Shown one piece after another: positions 9,696-20,685 of a stretch of 64,000 nt of DNA. The DNA lies in NCBI RefSeq assembly GCF_950023065.1, contig NC_088677.1:19799230-19863229 (forward strand), written 5' to 3'. The notes under the pieces were generated by a model. The model ran no database searches. It was given only the letters and a program-made list of their open reading frames with translations, and was not told the DNA's origin. This DNA is from Planococcus citri. Its lineage: Eukaryota; Arthropoda; Insecta; Hemiptera; Pseudococcidae. Position 1 is the stretch's first letter; every line of letters starts with the position of its first letter. Made by a program: the position numbers and the translations under genes.

Positions 9696-12329
9696 TCACA
9701 GACGTTCATCGCTGTATCTATCCTCATCGTTATTTTCATCTTCGTCGGAAAAATATTCTACCGCAGTGCCAGCGTAATATTGATTCAAACGGTCTTCGTC
9801 TTCGTCTTCTTCTTCTTTCACCGTTTCCTCGAGAAATTGATCATTGCCTGATCCAGTATCGTTATTTTCACATTTTATAAATACCGTATCTTCTAAGAAT
9901 GGGAAAGGATTTGTCGGTTCTTCGGTAGGGGTGTTTTCATGAGATTTGACTGGAGAATTTTCATTTTCGTGAGCTGGGGAATCGATAGCAAATTTAGTCA
10001 TTTTCGCCTCTACGTGCTTCTGTTCTAATTTTCGTTTATCAGTTGCTTTTTTGGCTGCTAATTTATCGTGTTCTCGTTGCATCGCGTCTAAAGCTGCGTT
10101 TCTTCGTCTGATTTTCATGACCTTAGAGTTGTTTAGTGTAGTATTCTTCGATGGAATCGACGTAGTCGTAGAGCTTTGATTCGATTCTCCGTTTTGTACT
10201 GTTGTTGAATTAAGCTCGTTGCTTTCGTTTGTTTCCACTTTTTCGGTAGATGGTTTAATCGCACTTGTCGTCGTAGGGGTAGTCGTTGACGTAGAACTCG
10301 ACTGTTCGTTATTCGGATTCGTTGAAATTGATGACGTTGAGACGACAGAATTCGGTACGTTTTCGTTCGGTGTAACCGTAGATGTAGAACTCGGTTGTAC
10401 TATATCGGAAGAAGTCGAAGCATTTGTATTTGTTGCTGAGTTCGCCGTAGACGTAGAGCTTGGTGATTCACTATTCGTTTCTGAAAAATTGGACGAAGTC
10501 GAGGGTACAGATTCACTTTTGTTTTCCGCTGTCGGGATCGTAGACGTAGAGCTCGATTGATTAGTGGTTTCGTTAGTTTTCGACGATGATGGTTGGGGTT
10601 GGGTGTTTCTAAATCTTTGCACTATCTCATTTATCGCGTTATTTTGTTCACCTTCTTCCATCGGTGTTGGCACTGGGTCTTTTACTTTTTTCTTCAACTC
10701 CGGTATAAGTCGTTCTTTTAGCGCTGAGATGATCGGTGAATATTCTTCATCGTCGTAATAGGGTCCAAATTCATCAAAGTGGGCAGGTTTGGCGTGTAAT
10801 TCCGCGAACGTGCTGTCTAATTTTATTACTATTCCGTCGAAGTTTTCTACCCAGTGATGTTCCAAGGCTAAATTTATGCGGTCGAAAGTTCGGGTATCGA
10901 GGGAAGGATGAGGGATAATCGGTACTAGGTGAGCTTCGCGGACATTTGCGTTGTTTAATATTATTCCCAGTAACCGTAGCGTTTCCTTGAGCTCATCTTG
11001 ATTCGTACGTCGGATAATATCGGCGTGGCCGAATGATATCATTATTCTAGACGGTAGTACGGTCCATGATCCGAGGTATGCGGTGATATCGGCTATTGTT
11101 AAATCCCTGCGATACATATCCCGATCCAGGATTCCGGCAAAAGGCCTTCTTCTCTCAAGGATCGTCGCGATTGCTTCGACGTGACCGTCTCCGACCATTA
11201 AAATGTTAAACACCAAGTAGACGCTTCGGTAAATTCCAGGTGCATGCGCATAACCGGCAGCCGTAAAGTATCTGGGATATGAGTTCAAAGGGTAGAAGGG
11301 TTGGATCTCGCTTGAACTGGTGTGCCATCTCTTCCAATAGCGTTGATGATAATCACCCTTATCCGCGCTTGTACCTTTGACTTGAATCGGTAGTCTCGTT
11401 TTTGGATCATATTCCGTTACCGGCTTCGGTGAGGGTCCCTTCATTGGGAAGCGTGGTTCCTGGGGAGTTTCTGGCATGTTTCGAGTATTGTATCGATGCG
11501 AACCGTTTACAGTCGTAGAGCTGGAGCGGTGTTGTATACGTTGATCTCCGTTAACGTTAGCTCTAGAGCTGTTATTATTGTGCGATAGCCGATTTCTCAA
11601 ATCGTCGTCGTTATTTCTGCTTACTGGGCATTGTCTGTACGAGATTGTACCGTTGCGCGTGTTTATATCTGTAATTATTCCTGGTCGAAATCGTGAAGAT
11701 GCAACGAAGATAGGTTGCCCATTTGGTGCGCGTTCGAAATGAAGGGAAGAGTGGGTTCGCACTGGGAAATACGTCGGGAATTTAGGAGCTGGATATCGCT
11801 GCGGGCTAACTGGTCGAAAATCATTGGTCATATTTGAGTTGGGTTTGAAAAGCGTAGCCGGATTTCGTTGCGTGTGCGTTTCTGGGATATGAGTACGCTC
11901 AATGGCCAATTTATACCTAGTCCTCATCTCACGATTCTCTACGGCCATGAGAGCCATTTGGTGTTTGTATAGGGCCATTTCGTCGTCTTTCTTGCGTAAG
12001 TTTGATCGTAGTTCGTTATCCTCAGGATAAATTCTATACTGGTTAGCTGATTCGTCTCGCTGAGGTCTTCGTATCAGTGCCACGTCGCTCATAGAAATCC
12101 ATTGGTGGCAACCATGGCTTACGCAAGGAGCGATGACTTGGTTTCTATTGTTTCTTTCTTTCTTGCCTCTCATTAGAGCGGCTAAGCAGCGCTGGTGATA
12201 GAAATGTTTGCATTTTGCAATGTAAGTTGCATTTTCATCGTCAAACGGTACCACTGGTAATCCGCAGTACACGCATTTTGCTTCATTCATTCTGCCGAAA
12301 TGAACCTGTGTTCGTGTTAAAGGATACAA
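9696..12329 (-). CDS. 877-aa protein: RING-H2 variant plus SGNH-like domain
   Basis: Single long ORF on the element's coding strand. Residues 19-74 form a RING-H2-like zinc site, C-x2-C-x17-C-x-H-x2-H-x2-C-x20-C-x4-C. The last pair is spaced C-x4-C (CVSHGC) instead of the usual C-x2-C, a spacing shared with the RING-type loci at 30, 44 and 54.9 kb. Residues about 370-560 look like an SGNH/GDSL hydrolase fold: a first block ILMVGDGHVEAI (GDG replacing GDS), a third block MISFGHADII, and a last block DEFGPYYDDEEYSPII. The catalytic Ser and His are not clearly kept, so activity is doubtful. Next come a Ser/Thr/Asn-rich low-complexity stretch (about 575-715), a basic helix (about 733-770) and a very acidic tail. 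RING proteins are usually E3 ligases. Here it may be a captured host gene or an element-encoded protein. The reading frame is intact. Confidence 0.72.
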   Translation of the reverse strand: MYPLTRTQVHFGRMNEAKCVYCGLPVVPFDDENATYIAKCKHFYHQRCLAALMRGKKERNNRNQVIAPCVSHGCHQWISMSDVALIRRPQRDESANQYRIYPEDNELRSNLRKKDDEMALYKHQMALMAVENREMRTRYKLAIERTHIPETHTQRNPATLFKPNSNMTNDFRPVSPQRYPAPKFPTYFPVRTHSSLHFERAPNGQPIFVASSRFRPGIITDINTRNGTISYRQCPVSRNNDDDLRNRLSHNNNSSRANVNGDQRIQHRSSSTTVNGSHRYNTRNMPETPQEPRFPMKGPSPKPVTEYDPKTRLPIQVKGTSADKGDYHQRYWKRWHTSSSEIQPFYPLNSYPRYFTAAGYAHAPGIYRSVYLVFNILMVGDGHVEAIATILERRRPFAGILDRDMYRRDLTIADITAYLGSWTVLPSRIMISFGHADIIRRTNQDELKETLRLLGIILNNANVREAHLVPIIPHPSLDTRTFDRINLALEHHWVENFDGIVIKLDSTFAELHAKPAHFDEFGPYYDDEEYSPIISALKERLIPELKKKVKDPVPTPMEEGEQNNAINEIVQRFRNTQPQPSSSKTNETTNQSSSTSTIPTAENKSESVPSTSSNFSETNSESPSSTSTANSATNTNASTSSDIVQPSSTSTVTPNENVPNSVVSTSSISTNPNNEQSSSTSTTTPTTTSAIKPSTEKVETNESNELNSTTVQNGESNQSSTTTSIPSKNTTLNNSKVMKIRRRNAALDAMQREHDKLAAKKATDKRKLEQKHVEAKMTKFAIDSPAHENENSPVKSHENTPTEEPTNPFPFLEDTVFIKCENNDTGSGNDQFLEETVKEEEDEDEDRLNQYYAGTAVEYFSDEDENNDEDRYSDERL

Positions 12330-13456
12330 AAAAAATCAAGTTTAATGTTTATGTACTCTAGAGTATTTCATATTTACGTATAATTTTTATTGGGGGTTAG
12401 GATTAATTGTATTGATTGAAAAAATCTCGTACCTTGTTTCGCTTTACTACGTTTTTGTCGTCGAGAGAAGAGAGTTTTATACCTTACACCGTTTATATTT
12501 CAAACAAGAAGAAAAAGGAAAATTTTACCAACACTTCCAATTCGTCTTTTCAAAAAGTGTTTTTGTTTACCGGTGATAACGGTTGAGGCTCGCAACGTGA
12601 TATGAATTTATCACAGAGTTCTCTACCGTTTTTATGTAGGTGTAACGAATTCACCAATCGCGAGTTTGCATTTACCTACTAACTGTAACCGGAACTGTAG
12701 CGTTCTCGGTTCAACAAGTAGTTTCTCAATCTTCCGGTCTCTCAGCTGTTTTTTGTAGATTTCAAAATGTTGTGAAATTTTAGTTTTTGTATTATAATGG
12801 TGGCCGAAAGATGAATTTAGTTTATATTTTTATTCTATTCGTTAACCTTTCGCTTTCTCTGAATAAAACTGGAATTCTTTATGTGTTATTCGCGTTTCGT
12901 AGCTCGGATTTCTTTTTACCTAGTCACACGAAAAAATCAAACTGCACATGTAAGTTGATACAAAGATGTAATTATTCTTTAACAGGTTTATCGATTCACT
13001 TATTAGTACATATCAAAAGAAAAGTAACAATAGTACAATAGTATCACATGCCTGTGAAGGTCTAAGGAAGATTGAACGAAAAAAAAATAAACTTAGAGTT
13101 ATTTGTACAAAGATGTGGAGAAAAGCGTAAATCTAATTATTGAGTATACGAGTATTGGAAGCACTGGTTGAAGTAAATAGGTCTTATTTTTAACTCTACG
13201 GAAGATCGAGGTTTATGTAAAAAAAAATTCTACATCTGGTGTGATTAACTAAGTAATGACTACAGAACACATAAAACAAAAACAAAAAAAAATGATTGAG
13301 GTATTCAACGAGAAGAGAGAAAGAACATATCACGGATTACTTATATGAAGACCTAAGAAAGTTGTTTATGAAAAGAAAATTTTATGATAAGATGTAATAA
13401 TGATAGTATAAACAAATTTTTAACCACTTTGTTCTATTTTTCCTTTTTTTTTTTGA
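12330..13456 (-). other. Non-coding between element ORFs
   Basis: AT-rich, no credible ORF on either strand. It probably holds the promoter/5' UTR of the 877-aa ORF, or an intron of an element transcript. Poly-A runs at 13080 and 13285. Confidence 0.4.
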
Positions 13457-14013
13457 TCAGATCTCCGCATTGTCGTCGATTGGTTCTATAACCTGGGCTC
13501 CGATGGGTAATTGCGGATATGGTAATAATTTTTCGCAATACTGCTCCGGCATGCCAAGCGCCATCAAGGAATTTAATAATTGGCCCCTTTCCTGCCATGT
13601 TCCGAATATGAGTCCATCATCGGCAGTGTTGACCCTGAAATATCGCCGTTGCAGGATGTTATCATCTCGCATGAGCTGATATACGCGAATTCCCGCGAAT
13701 TCCAGTATCGGGTGAGCATTTTCTTGTCCGTATTGTACTAGAACTGGATCTTGCACGTTCCAAGGGATTGGATTGTTATTATTATTCGGATTGGATTGTT
13801 ATTATTATTCTGTACATTGTTTGCATTCTGATTTGCCAAATTTACCAGAGCTTGGGCTACCTCGATGACTTCCTGCTCTGGGTTTTGTTCATCCGCGTCT
13901 GCCATCTCGTCCTCCGACTCGTGCTCGGGTTCAATTTCGGGTGGAATATCCAAGGGTGGCATCTTTGCTAGTGTTATCGTAGCTTCTCGCGACCGCACAA
14001 ATCGAGTTACCAA
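13457..14013 (-). pseudogene. Acidic protein broken by a 23-bp tandem duplication
   Basis: Two minus-strand frames (14013 to about 13790, and 13756 to 13457) are parts of one gene. Between them a 23-bp unit, GGATTGGATTGTTATTATTATTC on the plus strand, is present twice in tandem (13765-13787, 13788-13810). Because 23 is not a multiple of 3, the frame shifts; with one copy the frames would join in a poly-Asn segment. The likely start is the Met at about 13962. The N-terminal half is very acidic. The C-terminal half has YFRVNTADDGLIFGTWQERG, a strand followed by W-x-E/R that recalls the window's KW proteins. Function unknown. The duplication could be allelic, so the break may not be fixed. Confidence 0.6.
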
Positions 14014-14674
14014 ATTGTAGAGTTTGGTAAAAACACTTTTGTAAGGCGAATTTTACTTTGTATGATTTTCACGATGCGATGTTGTAAAAATCGTAGGGTT
14101 CTACAACTGCGAGTTGCTGTAGCGCACTTTTAGGAATATCGTTCACGATCGCGTGTATAAGAAATCAATTTTAGACTTGCTGTATCGCACAACTTTGTCT
14201 TCTCAAACGATCAAAGAAAATTCTTCACGAAATTCGCACTTTGCTAATTAGATGCGAACTTACAACGCGATAGTTAGACCGGGTTAATGCTATGTTATAC
14301 TTCTACTAAATATCTGCGACAAAGTCGAGACATGGTTTGGGCAAAAAAAAGGTCGATGGCAAAAAGAAATCAAAGAATAATCAAAAAAAATCATATCGAA
14401 AAGATACGTTCTTATCTCAGTTCTGAGAACTATATCCGTTCGGCTGGAGACTACTAAGGGGATGACGTAATTTAGTTGTCGAATATGCTTTTATTATTAC
14501 ATTTTAATTTTACGATCGCCAAAACGTCGCCTACTATTGATACATTTTTGTTTTCCTGTTTGCAGGTGTTCGCTTTTTGGTGATTTATGAATTTCATTTC
14601 AACTGGACCATGCTTGTCATTAATATTGGCGACGTAGTACGCAATATTATTGGACTGGTTTTCCATTTTGTCAA

Positions 14675-16134
14675 GTGAGTATCGATCTTGGTTTTTTAGA
14701 AGTTTTGCCTTGATTTTTACTAATTTATATTTTTCGCAGGGTATTCGAGAAAAATTGCGAAGTTACTGGTTTGTAACCGACGGAGGTTGGTCCGGTTGCG
14801 AGTAAATGAAAATCGACAGAAGTTTTGACCAGTTATGACAAGTACAGACATGCGGATTTGTGATTTTGACTGGGGAAGAGCATCGAAAATGGACGCGATT
14901 CGGTTTTTCGCAAGTAAGAAGCAAAACATATTTCCAGCATATTGCTATGCGAATATGTTTTGTATTTCTTTTTAGTTTCAGAATGTATAATGGTGAAAAA
15001 AGTGGGATCGAGTTTTTATACTATGGCAATTTGAATTGCGATATCTATACGAAGCGTGAAAAATCCTTGTGCTTGCAAACGTAACGATTTGAAACGATTA
15101 TCAAAGTGATGGATATTTAATTTTGGATTCCACTGTGTGATTTTCAATTTCGTAAAAAGTGAGTACAAAAAGTATTTCCTATATCGCAAGAAGCGAATAT
15201 TTTTTGTAACTCTTTCTCAGTTTCAGGAGGTACATCTTGGAATCATCGAAGATGGAATCGATTGCAATTTGGATTTTTCACAATCCTAGAATTATGAAAA
15301 GTGGGGCTTTGAAAGTGAAAAGAAATTACTAGTTATCGAGAGCAGCAAACGGACTGCCAATCACGAAAGGTGAGTACGAATAGAATAACTAGTTTATTAT
15401 TATTTTAAATAATTTTAATAATTCGTGTTTTCTTCACAGGGTATCCTAGGTTGCATACGAAAGAATCAGCATGATTTCGTTCAGCAGAATAGAGTTCAGC
15501 ATGTATTACTTTCGAGGTTACTGGCATTTTCATATCGGAAAGGTGTATTCGTGGGACAAGAAAGAACGATTTCGAGTGAGCTTGGAATATACCCTAAACA
15601 TGTAGTTTTGTGAATATTTGTTGTTATTCATTTTTGATTTCAGAAAGTAAAGTTTGAGATTGTCGACAATTCCGAATTATTTTGATTTTTCAAGAAGCTA
15701 CGTCTGAATCATGAAAGCATAGAAGCGACACGATCGACCAGAAATTACCATCATGAACATGTTGTTGAATGCGAGCACGTTGGATTCACGTTCAAACTCT
15801 ATGCACGTGGTTGTCGACGACGAGAACCGATGATGAACGAGTGAGCTGTAAATTTATTCACCGCGTCGCTTATTACTCCCATCTGATACGAATCATTCCT
15901 AATTTTTTGTATTATTTTTCAGTTTTTTGGTTCGAATTAATGGCTCAGAGGGATATGAATGAAAAACTCGAGTTTTATGTACTGAGTTGGATCTAGATCC
16001 GTATTTCGTAATATTGAACGAATCGTGATGGGAAACTTCAACGTCTCTATTCATTGCAGGTAAAAATCGTCGCGGTAATTTTAAGTCATGATAAAATTCA
16101 TTTAATTTTAATAAAATTCTTCGGCGATTTTTAG
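14675..16134 (+). ncRNA. Array of seven mini-introns (possible spliced non-coding transcript)
   Basis: On the strand opposite the element ORFs, seven donor/acceptor pairs follow one another: introns 14675-14739, 14914-14981, 15159-15226, 15370-15439, 15576-15643, 15841-15922 and 16060-16134. Each is 65-82 bp, with GTGAGT/GTAAG-type donors and mostly T-rich (T)nCAG acceptors. The intervening exons are 136-197 bp and lack a continuous reading frame. The regularity suggests either a spliced antisense non-coding RNA or tandemly multiplied exon-intron units whose coding capacity is lost. Donors and acceptors were read by eye; transcription is not shown. Confidence 0.35.
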
Positions 16135-16479
16135 GGTTTTCAACCACTGTCTTCGTAATCGAGCTAGCAACGAGTATCGACGTGGGATTGGGAAATTTTA
16201 TTTGGTGGGAACTGATCAAACGATTGCAGTGACTACATTCAAAAAAAAAAATATGGATCGGCTTATGAACTGAGGATTTTTGTTCCAGACTTGTGTATTT
16301 GACGCTGTTGATCGGGACAAAAGATGGTTGTATTTTTGAATACTATCTTTTGTGACGCTCAACTTCGTCGGTACACTCAGGCTTCCTAGGAATTTTTATC
16401 GGGTAAATATTATCTGAAATTTCAATCAAATTGCGAGTTTTATCGGCTGTCAAAGTATTCCAGAAAGAAGAGTATCGTC

Positions 16480-16850
16480 TATTGGTAGGGAGCGCTGGCT
16501 ACGTGTTTTGAGTATCCAGTACTCCTTATCGGTAGATGCTATTTTTATTGAAATATGTCGTACATGAAAATTGGATTTTCGACAAAATGTACTGCGAAGT
16601 GCTGGTAACGAGTATGAAGTAATTTGGGATGGTGGCGATGGATAACGAATGGTGGGTACGTGTGATTAAAGTATCCAGTATTCATTATCTGTAGCCATTA
16701 TCTTTGTTGCATTTCAAATTGTCAAATGTACGAGTAATTCTTTCTACCTTTCTTTTAGTGTATTTTGGGGTAATGGTCATGAGTAAGGAGTATTGGCTAC
16801 GTATGATGAAAAGTATCCAGTACTCCTTATCCGTAGCTAATATTCTGATC
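16480..16850 (+). repeat. Three diverged hairpin-containing repeats
   Basis: Three related units each contain GTATCCAGTACTCCTTATC (or the variant GTATCCAGTATTCATTATC) followed by GTAG. They are preceded by partly complementary segments such as GTAAGGAGTATTGGCTACG. The best unit is 16780-16845. They lie in non-coding DNA inside the LTR element. Confidence 0.5.
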
Positions 16851-17149
16851 ACTTGCCACAGACGAGACTTAAACTTGAATTGGTCAACAAGGGAAATTCT
16901 GAAGATTCAACGTTGCTATTTACCGGATTTGTAATCAACGTAGCCTATATCGTCCGGCGGTAAAGAATGACGTACACTTATGTTTTGTGTGTACTGCATT
17001 CTTGACCGTTTGTCGCTACTCTGCTCAATCAACGATCAGAAGAGGTAATTTTAGTAACAATAAAATATTTCTCGTAGGTTTTAGGCGGGGGTATTGGAGG
17101 TAAGAAAATGGTAGTTGCGTGGTTTAAAGCAACTCGCATTTTCTTCCCT

Positions 17150-17422
17150 TCAATAACTTCTCAAGAAAATTGAATTACCTTTGGACTCAAGAAGTTTTTG
17201 GAAAGCTGTTTTTGGATTTATGGTCACAAAGTAGCAAGGAAGACGAAGTCCCAGTCGTGTTATGAAAGACTGCCGCCTACCTCTTTCTGCTAATATTTGA
17301 CGGAATACGTAATCGAGTGTTCGAGATGAACGGGGATATGGAATGATTTGTACGAGGTAACGAGGGACGAAGACACTCCACTGTATCAGTGGTTGCTCTC
17401 TGTCCCCCGCCACTTCAGACAA
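17150..17422 (-). pseudogene. Third SGNH-like fragment of the element
   Basis: A 90-codon minus-strand frame containing YLVQIIPYPRSSRTLDYVFR. It lines up with HLVPIIPHPSLDTRTFDRIN in the 877-aa protein (the strand following its third SGNH block). The rest of the domain is missing, so this looks like a decayed paralogue of the SGNH-like module. No function assigned. Confidence 0.4.
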
Positions 17423-18520
17423 ATTACCTGGCAGAATTGCATATCAGACGTCTAAGAGTGGCAGTGACCAGAGGAACATTTTATAACCTATAGTTCTGAA
17501 GTTTAGCTCAATTTTGTACTCATTATCGTAAGATGTCGTACCACTATCTATTTTTAAGATTGTTTTGGGTAAATTATTCTGTAGAATAGTATACGACAAT
17601 CTTTTGAGCTTGAGTATTGTTATGATTTTCAAATTGGTTTCTATAATAAACTATTGTCGAAAGAAATGATTAGACAGGTTCCTATTTCAAGTCATCATAT
17701 TACCAATTCTTGACATCTTCTTTGGAAACATTTTGGGCTAATAATAAGAAAATACTCACTTATAACGGGTCCTAGAACTTGTTATATATCTTGGGGCTAA
17801 TTTGTTTTTCAACTCGATAGATTCTCCGAGGAGGGGGATTCCAAAAAAAAAAAGCTCATCGTGTATGTTAGAATTTTTGTATAATTTTGGGACAAATGAT
17901 ATGGTTTTTGTTAAATTTTGCACACGATGAGTGTCTTATTGACATACATTCTATTTTACGTCAAAATCGAATTGAATAAAAATGTTTTTCTTAGAGGTAT
18001 TTCATAAGTAAGTCCTAGAACTTGTTATGATCTTCTCGTGTTTTTTGCATAGATAGAATGAGACATATGAGTGTGAGGCATGGGTTTTTAATATTTTATC
18101 ATTATTTTCATTGATTAATGAAGTGATATTGTTATCTTGATGGGATAGTAAACAAATTGAACGGGGAATACGTAATTTTTAACTTGAGCGGAGATGTGAG
18201 AGCAGTGAGAAGAGTCGTTGTATTTTACCTATCCAGGTAAAAAATGGTCTACAGGTGTGAAAATGTGAACAACGCGAGTGTGAAAGGTGAACGACCGACC
18301 GCGATATGTGTAACAGACTGTGTCAAGGTGAGCGTGGAGGTAGGTATTCGATACCACGTAGTAAAGCGAGGTACGGGTTGTTTCTTTTTTAACACGCGTT
18401 TCATGTAGGGTATTATAACATAGGGGGTCTATTTCTAAATTAATTCTAATACTAATAATCTATGCTCTACATCTAGTCCCATCACCTATGTCTTATATCT
18501 AGGTTTATACGGAACCGTTT
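17423..18520 (-). other. Non-coding within the element, one stem-loop
   Basis: No ORF. A 10-bp inverted repeat (CTCATCGTGT ... ACACGATGAG, about 17857-17930) encloses an A/T-rich loop. The remainder is unstructured to the eye. Confidence 0.4.
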
Positions 18521-20638
18521 TTATAGGGTACTCGAATAGGTTCGCTTTCTGTTGTTCTTTTTCTCTACTCTCGGGTATGGTCCATTTTCGGATTCCGTTC
18601 TCAGTATTTCGAGCGCATCTGCAAGTTGGTGCAATTGTTCCAAAGTGGCCATCGTAGTATTAATGGGGGGTGTAGCGGGAGGGGTGTCGAATACAGAAGA
18701 TCGTGCCCCAGCATAGCGGTTTGTAATTTGTTGCCTGAAAAAATAATTTTGGCGACGAATAGCACGCTGTTTACGTGCTGTGTTGCCATCATTAATTTTC
18801 GTGCGCATAAAATCGTTTAACAGGTAGCTCGGTACCTTAGAGTACAAGCTATGACGGTAGGGTATATTTTTAAATTTATAGATTTCCTTGTCAATCATAG
18901 GGGGTTCTTTATGTTCACTTGCAACATCAATGTTCTGAAAAGATGAGGGGGGGTCTAAGTCAAGATTTAGGCTCCAATAACCATCGGCAAAGTCTTTCAC
19001 AGTGAACATGTGGTCTTCCTCCTCTTCTACTGTGGCTTGCATTTTAGTTATGTCTTCCAACTCAGTATTGATGTTCGCCGAACATAGGGTTGGTGTAACC
19101 GTTCCTTGATATGTCAAAAATTCAATAACCATCGGGTGCTCGGGGTCGTAGTTGCATGTGAGGAGTCGTGCATTCATGTCGAGGGTCATTTTCCAATAGC
19201 TCATCGACATTCTTCCCATGATAAACACTCTCGATTCAGAGTCTATGATATAAAATGGCACACGTAAGACCCTATTTTCCATTGTTAGTTGTACTTCAAC
19301 ACAGTGTCTTGCCAATGCTATGGTCTTACTGTCAGCTAGGGTCAGTGTGAGGGGTTGTTTTAATTTTATGTATGAGAGATCCTTGGGAGCGAAAGTTGCT
19401 AAAATGTCCACTACTGGCTGGGAGATGATACTAACGATTGCTCCGGTATCCATCTGAAGTGCAATGTATTTTGGCCCAACAACTACCCCTACTGCACAGG
19501 TTGGATCTTTTGAATTTGAGCCGTATAGCTGTGGAAGGGTGGATTCATGAAAATTTTCGGGGTCCATGAATTGAAGTCCGGGTTTAGGGGGAGATGCAGC
19601 GGGAGTTGGAATTTTTACACGTTTCTCTCGCCTTTTCCTGCGTTTACGAGCATTTTTAGAGGTAGATGGTTCTTGAAGTTGTTCCTCAACTTTCCCTGCT
19701 ATTACTTCACCAAGGGTATTGTCCACTGGCATCTCTGCTGTAGTAAGTGGATCTATTTCGACATCTTGATAAATTTTGGGGGGAGGTATTATTTCTGGAT
19801 TCATCGACATAAGGGGTTGAATTTTTGCTGTTATTCGCTCGATTTCTGGGGTTATCGAATCAGGGCTTGAGGTTGGCAACATGGCGGGCGGTGGGGGTCG
19901 GTCTCCGAGTTCAATTTCGGGTTCCTTTTCACCGGGGTCGATCTGAGGTGCTATTCTAGGATCAAATAGTCGTCTTGCGTCTCCTGTGATATTTCTATTT
20001 TGACGATCAATTTTAAACAAGGCTGCTTTCTCAATTCTTTTGATTTCAGCTTCCATTAATTTTTCGGTTTCTTTGTATTGTGAAATCGATGGAAAAAATC
20101 TTCGGAGTATTGGTACAAAGTGGAATTTTTGACGTACGGGCAGAATTTCACCATGTGGACCTATTTTTGGCCTAATAAACTGTTTTCCTCCGCGACTAAT
20201 AATTTCAGTTTCTAAGAACTGCATAGATGGACTTTGTATAAAAGAGACTCTAGGGTCGGCTGTAGCGCGAGTAAATATCTCCTTAAAGTCAATATACCTA
20301 GAAATTTTGACTAATGGTTCTGATGATATGCGAGGTTTGAGGAGTGGAAATAGTAGGATAATGCTTTCTGCCCCTTTTCGAAAAAGTTGAGTGAGTATTG
20401 CTGTTAATTGATCTTCTATTATGTTGTATGGTTTACGCGAATAATTAAATTCAATTTGGCAAGCGGAGAGGATGATTTTTGAGTTTTGGGGAATTTCGAG
20501 TCGAGAAATTCTGCTTTGTAGTTCTTCTAGAGTAATATTGTCTCTGAGGTGTTCGGGTAGGTCTGTTACTAAGACGTGTTCGCCTCGCATCATGTAGTGC
20601 GCTAACCCATCGCCTATCCAGAAATATTTTGAAAACAT
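18521..20638 (-). CDS. 705-aa protein: SGNH-like domain plus retropepsin-like protease
   Basis: Intact minus-strand ORF. Residues about 4-190 resemble the SGNH-like module of the 877-aa protein: WIGDGLAHYM at the N-terminus (GDG block), KIILSACQIEF (third block) and SIILLFPLLKPR. A Pro-rich and basic linker follows (about 230-360, including RKRRKRREKR). Around residue 396 is LQMDTGAIVSII, the D-T-G-A active-site signature of retroviral-type aspartic proteases, followed by FYIIDSESRVFIMGRM, which fits the second conserved strand (I-x-G). Such proteases cut Gag-Pol polyproteins as dimers. The C-terminus is basic with an aromatic stretch. The ORF starts 47 nt after the acidic 315-aa ORF in a different frame, a Gag/Pro-like arrangement. 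No RT follows. Presumably an element structural or processing protein. Confidence 0.7.
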   Translation of the reverse strand: MFSKYFWIGDGLAHYMMRGEHVLVTDLPEHLRDNITLEELQSRISRLEIPQNSKIILSACQIEFNYSRKPYNIIEDQLTAILTQLFRKGAESIILLFPLLKPRISSEPLVKISRYIDFKEIFTRATADPRVSFIQSPSMQFLETEIISRGGKQFIRPKIGPHGEILPVRQKFHFVPILRRFFPSISQYKETEKLMEAEIKRIEKAALFKIDRQNRNITGDARRLFDPRIAPQIDPGEKEPEIELGDRPPPPAMLPTSSPDSITPEIERITAKIQPLMSMNPEIIPPPKIYQDVEIDPLTTAEMPVDNTLGEVIAGKVEEQLQEPSTSKNARKRRKRREKRVKIPTPAASPPKPGLQFMDPENFHESTLPQLYGSNSKDPTCAVGVVVGPKYIALQMDTGAIVSIISQPVVDILATFAPKDLSYIKLKQPLTLTLADSKTIALARHCVEVQLTMENRVLRVPFYIIDSESRVFIMGRMSMSYWKMTLDMNARLLTCNYDPEHPMVIEFLTYQGTVTPTLCSANINTELEDITKMQATVEEEEDHMFTVKDFADGYWSLNLDLDPPSSFQNIDVASEHKEPPMIDKEIYKFKNIPYRHSLYSKVPSYLLNDFMRTKINDGNTARKQRAIRRQNYFFRQQITNRYAGARSSVFDTPPATPPINTTMATLEQLHQLADALEILRTESENGPYPRVEKKNNRKRTYSSTL

Positions 20639-20685
20639 ATCCTCTATTGGGGCTGTTTCTTCACTAGGAGCTGCCCCTGGAGCAT

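Noticed and set aside
10219..10560. Plus-strand Val/Asp/Glu-rich ORF
   Set aside because: Mirror of the Ser/Thr-rich repeat region of the 877-aa minus-strand protein; low-complexity shadow.
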